Positions 59,376-64,000 of a stretch of DNA of 64,000 bases are shown here, piece after piece. A model generated the notes under the pieces. The model saw only the letters and a program-made list of their open reading frames with translations, ran no database searches and was not told where the DNA came from. A program made the position numbers and the translations under genes. The stretch's first letter is position 1, and every line of letters begins with the position of its first letter. Origin of the DNA: Stromatinia cepivora (Eukaryota; Ascomycota; Leotiomycetes; Helotiales; Sclerotiniaceae); assembly GCA_014898415.1 (NCBI GenBank), contig RCTD01000022.1, positions 930,001 through 994,000 on the forward strand, given 5' to 3'.

Positions 59376-60683
59376 TATATACGTCAAGAAAGGATGTAGG
59401 ATATGAGGTATTAGATTGACTAACCATTCAAGAGAACAAAAATTATAAAAAATAAAATATATTATTTTTTATAATTCGATTATATTTAATTATTATATTT
59501 TAAAACCTCAATTATTATATAATTCAAAGGATTTAATATTATAATTTAGAAGATTAAATACTTTAATGTAAATCAAACAGCGTAAGTATATCATGTTCTC
59601 TAACTGCTGAACCATCTCAGTACAGTAAGTCAAACTTTCTCCAAACACTGCAAAGAATATGGTGAGCCACCAAGAACACAGAATGTTTCAAAAATCGCTT
59701 CTCGTTTTTCCCCTGTATTCAATGGGTCGCATTTGAGAATTCTCAGGGGTTGTAATGCAGGTCAGCGTCTCATCGCGTCTGTAGTTGAAGGGCACGGCAT
59801 CGCCAGCTCTCAGGCTGTGAATTGTATTTCCGTGACGTTCATCACTTTCGTGACTATATGCGTAAATGTCGCGGATAGTCTATGTGCTTGGCTAGGCTAG
59901 GGATACTGTTGGAGAACTATAGACCAGGGTGTTCGACAGTCGGATCGCAGTCTAATGATGAGAAGATTTTAATTGACTTGAGGTCCTTGGGCGTCTACAG
60001 TCTGAAAGGAGCTTCAGCTTCAGGAGATGTACAAACCGGTATTAGTGCCTTCCAATCACTCTACATTTCGAAACTATCCCGTGTTTAAAGCGCTTAGCCT
60101 AATCTAAAGCCAAATGGTTTTGGGAAAACTTCGGTTATGATCGAACGATTGATTGATATTTTAAACAACGATAGCATACGCCGATTCAAGAAGTGAGAAT
60201 TTGATGCAGGAAGTGGTTTATGAGGTATCTCATGATACATGTCAATCGCTTTGGCGAAGCCACCTCCCTGAGAACTATGATATAAGCGAGGCTAGCGTCA
60301 AATATTTAGTATGCTAAGCTCTATGACTTAGCAATTAAGATTTTTTTGATGGAAGGTTTCTGGGTCATAATCAATATGGGGTATCCACTAACGCAATCTC
60401 AACTGTGTATCAAGCGGCAGGCAGTATTTTACGGTAGCATTGGACCCTCTAGTGTTCTAGCACCAAAATGTCACAAAGAGCTGTACATATGTGGACAACC
60501 AAAGTATCCTTACCATTGTCTAAATACAGCTATTTCTATCATTACTTTGACTCGTTTATCATACCAATTTTTGTATACTCGTCTCATTATATTCTTCATT
60601 GCTTGTTTCCATCCATCAAACAGAAATACCACGTAAGGTAGTTGGGACTCTTACCATCTCATGCGAAACATACGGAATTCGTC
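59376..60683. other. Intergenic with an AT-rich patch
   Basis: 59420-59580 is strongly AT-rich, like a small RIP relic in otherwise ordinary DNA. On minus, 59879-59690 has a clean stretch of about 60 codons (IRDIYAYSHESDERHGN ... YRGKTRSDF, then stop) that looks protein-like but is unrecognised and has no ATG; it may be another fragment. Nothing else seen. Confidence 0.4.
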
Positions 60684-63463
60684 TTAACCCCAAGTTCCTT
60701 TCGGTGGTCCAAAAGTTTCCCCAGCAGCGACCTTCCTCTGCACAGCCGTCTCCAGATAATCCATCGTACCCCCTGGTGTTCTATTACCCCACCACTATCA
60801 ACCATCGTTAGCCCTTCATTCTAATATATCTCACAAGGGAAAAGATAAACTCACATTCGGAAACCCCGTCCCCGTCAAATTCAACGCCGCAATAATAACA
60901 ATCGTACAAATCGCCAACCCAGCATCCAATCCCGCACTCGTAATATAATTAAACCGCATCCACCACCCTCTCCAACGATTCTTAATATATTTCTGGAAAA
61001 TAAATCCATACAGACACCAAGTCAAGTAATTCAACGGAGTAGCAGGTGGTAAGTCGGACATACCACCGAAGAAGATTGGGGCGCTGAAATATCGGACCTT
61101 GGATTTGGGGAATGTGCGTGCGAGGAAATAGATGAGGAACGGAAGGAGTGCACCTGCTAGCCAGAAATATTGAAGAGAGCCGTAGATGGCGCCACTGCCG
61201 AAAATCCGTTGAGGTCCAATTAATCCGAAGATGACGCTGGCGTTGAAGAAGACTCGAGGACCGGGACAGGTGAAGTTGTTTTTTTGGCTGCTGGTACATA
61301 TACCTTCGATATGACCTAATGCCCACTCTAATACTGCTAGCTGGACGAAACAACTCCAAACTGTGGCTACCAGTTGACCCCAAAAGACTGGTCTTTGAGG
61401 AATCTTAAGGTAATGAGCGAGCTTCAAATCGGATAGAAAAGCATGTGCTTGGTTCATAGTAATGTACCCATAAGTTTTAAATAACATAAGAGCGACAGGA
61501 CGACCGGGTAGCATATATCCTATTATATATTCTGTGAACACATTGAGACCGAGATGAACATTGGTGGTAGCGTAGATAATCCCGATAGGGATAGTCCAGA
61601 CGAGAGAAATTAGGAGGGCGATAATTAGTGCCCACCATGTTAGATGAGTTGGATATGCACATACGGCTGCGAGGGCCATAGCCATCATTATGAGAAAGAA
61701 GGATATATACCACCAGCCGGGTACGGGCTTGTATTTTCGCATCATTTTTGTGTGATTGTCGTCTAGACTTCCGCGGATTGCACGGGCAAGTATCCACTGA
61801 CAAATATCGCATTAGGCCTGACGCGAATCGGATGTGAAATTTGTGAAGTGTGTATACGTACGATTTCTTGGCCATGAAACAAAATAGTATGAAATATCAC
61901 TGCAGAAATAGCTGCAAAGGATAAACCGTATGTAAGGCTGAACGTGGTTGAAAGAAACAAGGGTGAGTATTCCTATGGTGAAATTAGTGTCCGCTTACCC
62001 CTAGTCACTAAGCGAGAGAATACACACCTTATACTTCTCAATATCAAGCGTATATTCTGGAGTTAAGATCTTGGTAACATTGTAATGTTTTGCAGTATTA
62101 TCATAACTATTTGAGTCGGAGATAGGTAACCATTCGGCATACCAATGGCCCGAGAAATGAATTCCAGCAGTCACAATCATGAACCAAAAAACGGTACCGA
62201 TGGCTGTGTTAGCAATTGCAAACCAAGGTGGAATGAGTGGAGACTGTAGATTATAGCCTATCAAGGTAGTCAGTGGTTAGCCCGCCGACGAGTTTCACGG
62301 AGTTCGACAGATAACAACTTACCAGTGATCTGAGTCCAATCAAAAGTAATAGGAATAAGAGAAATACCCGTCCATCCACCAAAGACTTGGTTAACGATAA
62401 CGTTATTTGGCCGAATCCAGGTAACAAAAGCAAATACACTTAAGAATTTTGCAATATATCCCGGAAACCAATACCAGACAAAAGATCCAATAAAAACATA
62501 GAAGAAATACCTATATCTAGCTATAGACCAACCATTCGAATTTGTAGGATCGGTCTTGCTATGGTCATGCAAGGCATAGATGAAAGAAGTATTAACGAGT
62601 GTTTGCGGCCAAATCATAGAAGCCGGATCGACGAGGAATTTCCGCATCATGCCTGCGATTCCAAATCCAATACATTGTGTGGTGAGCGCAAGCAAGATAT
62701 TGAAACCCCAACCAAAGTTTTGTCCGTAGAATCCTCTTTGCGCGGTAAGTGTATCGGTGAAATATGCTACTCCTTGTCCGAAGGAAGCATTTGCCATGAT
62801 GACTATGAGACCATGTTCCTTCATGTTGAATTTTCCGGGACTCAGGTTCCATTTTACTCCAAAGGTGTTGTAGGTTCGATCTGGAAATATCATAGTCCAG
62901 CCTACTCCGAGAGGGTATGCCACCATTTGAACGACGATGGATGTAATTGTTAATGAAGGGGCTCGAAGCGAGAAAAGAGAGTTCAGACCGGATGCAATAG
63001 TGCAGAGGAACAGACCGATCGCCCATGCTCGAATTGTGTTAGATGGGAGATCTTCGTCATAATTCCTGACTGCTGCACGAACCTATGCCTGGTTTAGATG
63101 GAATACAAAACAAGGACCACATTGGCCTACCTCAGGATATGGTGAATTCTCAAACACTTCATCATAAATCCTTCCCTCGGCATTTACATCTCGTCTATTG
63201 ATAGCATCATCAATTTCTTCCAATTGGTCCTGGCCCAAATTTGGATCCCATCGATGAAGTTGCTCGAATTCTGTTAACTTGCGATTTGCTTCTGCCTCTT
63301 CAATGTCACGAGCAGTTGATGTTGCGCCATCCTTCTCTTCCACCTTTTCAATAGTATCAGATCGATTGTGCGATGTCGCTATCGAATCGTTAGGAGAAGG
63401 AATACTTTCTGAATCGACGGCAGGACGACCCCGAGCTCGAAATCTTTTGAAGGCTCCAGACAT
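60684..63463 (-). CDS. OPT family oligopeptide transporter
   Basis: Six exons on minus: 63463-63131, 63082-62323, 62257-62028, 61972-61862, 61796-60855, 60794-60684. Introns of 48, 65, 55, 65 and 60 bp are all GT-AG and keep frame, giving 828 residues, usual for fungal OPT proteins. The first exon is a hydrophilic cytosolic tail; its end joins exon 2 to make NSPYPEVRAAV, the hallmark OPT entry motif. The rest is highly hydrophobic, with many membrane spans (for example GLFLCTIASGLNSLFSLRAP, IFHTILFHGQEI, KIPQRPVFWGQLVATVWSC). The last intron joins FPN to WWGN, completing the conserved FPNWWGN near the C-terminus, and the protein ends PPKGTWG. Expected role: proton-driven import of small peptides (possibly glutathione-type) at the plasma membrane. 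Confidence 0.93.
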
Positions 63464-64000
63464 TATGATATGCCTGAAGAATACACATCAAGGGAGAAAG
63501 ATGGAATTGAAAGGTAGAAATTATTTTGACTTAGAATGGAGGGGTATTTAAACGGGGCCATCTCTAGCCTATGAAAGCTCCCGATAAGCTAAACCAGAAA
63601 ACAGACCTCGTCCTCTGAGGTTCAAGATAACAACTGATAACATAGCATCGTGAGAAACAATACAAATAGATGTTCAGATCTCCATATCTCCAAAGAAAAA
63701 CAACAGAACCCCGCCACAATAGCCTATTATAGGCAGGTCCTTACAGATTTATCCCGCTGCGGATACAAAAGTGACAACTGCCGTAGCACACTTGCAATAT
63801 AGTACAAATGTTCTGCATGACCATTGACCAATTAGAAACGAAATAACCCGCATATCGAACGTAACCCCGACGATAAGAGCTCCCTATCAAGAAGCTCTTA
63901 TCATGGAAAGATCATTTGTAGGAGAAAATTATTACTGATGCATGTGTAAAAAATCTGAAGTATGTCTGAGCTTGTTCTCGGCAAATTGGGTTTTGACATG
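63464..64000. other. Upstream region of the OPT gene, window end
   Basis: Contains the promoter of the OPT gene. No other gene seen; the sequence runs off the window. Confidence 0.5.

Noticed and set aside
59420..59580. AT-rich patch as a transposon insertion
   Set aside because: No terminal repeats, no target duplication and no coding trace; too short to call.

Overview
The window looks like a piece of a filamentous ascomycete chromosome. Introns are short (48-117 bp) and canonical, gene families are typically fungal (XlnR/XYR1-type Zn2Cys6 regulator, SulP, OPT), and the repeats carry heavy RIP-style decay (C-to-T and G-to-A changes, TGG turned into TAG). Gene content and protein style suggest Leotiomycetes, perhaps close to Botrytis/Sclerotinia; that placement is inference.

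Positions 1 to about 39.3 kb form one very AT-rich transposon graveyard with no intact host gene. Left to right it holds a Tc1/mariner transposase relic (1-1115), a 5'-truncated Copia element A1 (1288-5724), about 3.7 kb of unassigned AT-rich sequence with a small less-mutated island (6383-6720), and a nested stack. The outer layer is a Ty3/gypsy element B2 (about 9.4-11.725 kb, resuming at 34457-39298). A second copy, B1 (11726-34456, reverse orientation, TSD TATAT), sits inside it. B1 was itself hit by four elements: Copia A2 (11930-17406, TSD TATAT), gag-only element C1 (18537-20211, TSD AAAAT), Copia-type element D (20529-27356, TSD GTATC) and C2 (29293-30981, TSD GTATT). The distal part of B2 carries a solo LTR F (35275-35693, TSD AATAC) and a small non-autonomous LTR element E (35848-37841, TSD AAAGA). 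The letters are mine. LTR lengths agree within each pair, every TSD listed was read directly, and for most insertions the sister B copy shows the empty site.

A degenerate AT-rich minisatellite (39.68-40.03 kb) marks the switch to ordinary base composition. The gene-bearing part then holds a decayed MDR alcohol-dehydrogenase-like gene (minus, 42811-41687), a long intergenic stretch, the xylanase/cellulase regulator XlnR/XYR1 (plus, 47940-51119), a convergent SulP sulfate-permease-like gene (minus, 55010-52320), a probably peroxisomal enoyl-CoA hydratase/isomerase (minus, 58189-57306), fragments of two broken genes (about 58.9-59.4 kb), and an OPT oligopeptide transporter (minus, 63463-60684). 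Exon boundaries were worked out by hand from frame continuity and GT-AG sites. The genes do not form an obvious cluster; together they suggest plant-polymer sensing, nutrient uptake and fatty-acid breakdown. No tRNA, rRNA or CRISPR was seen.
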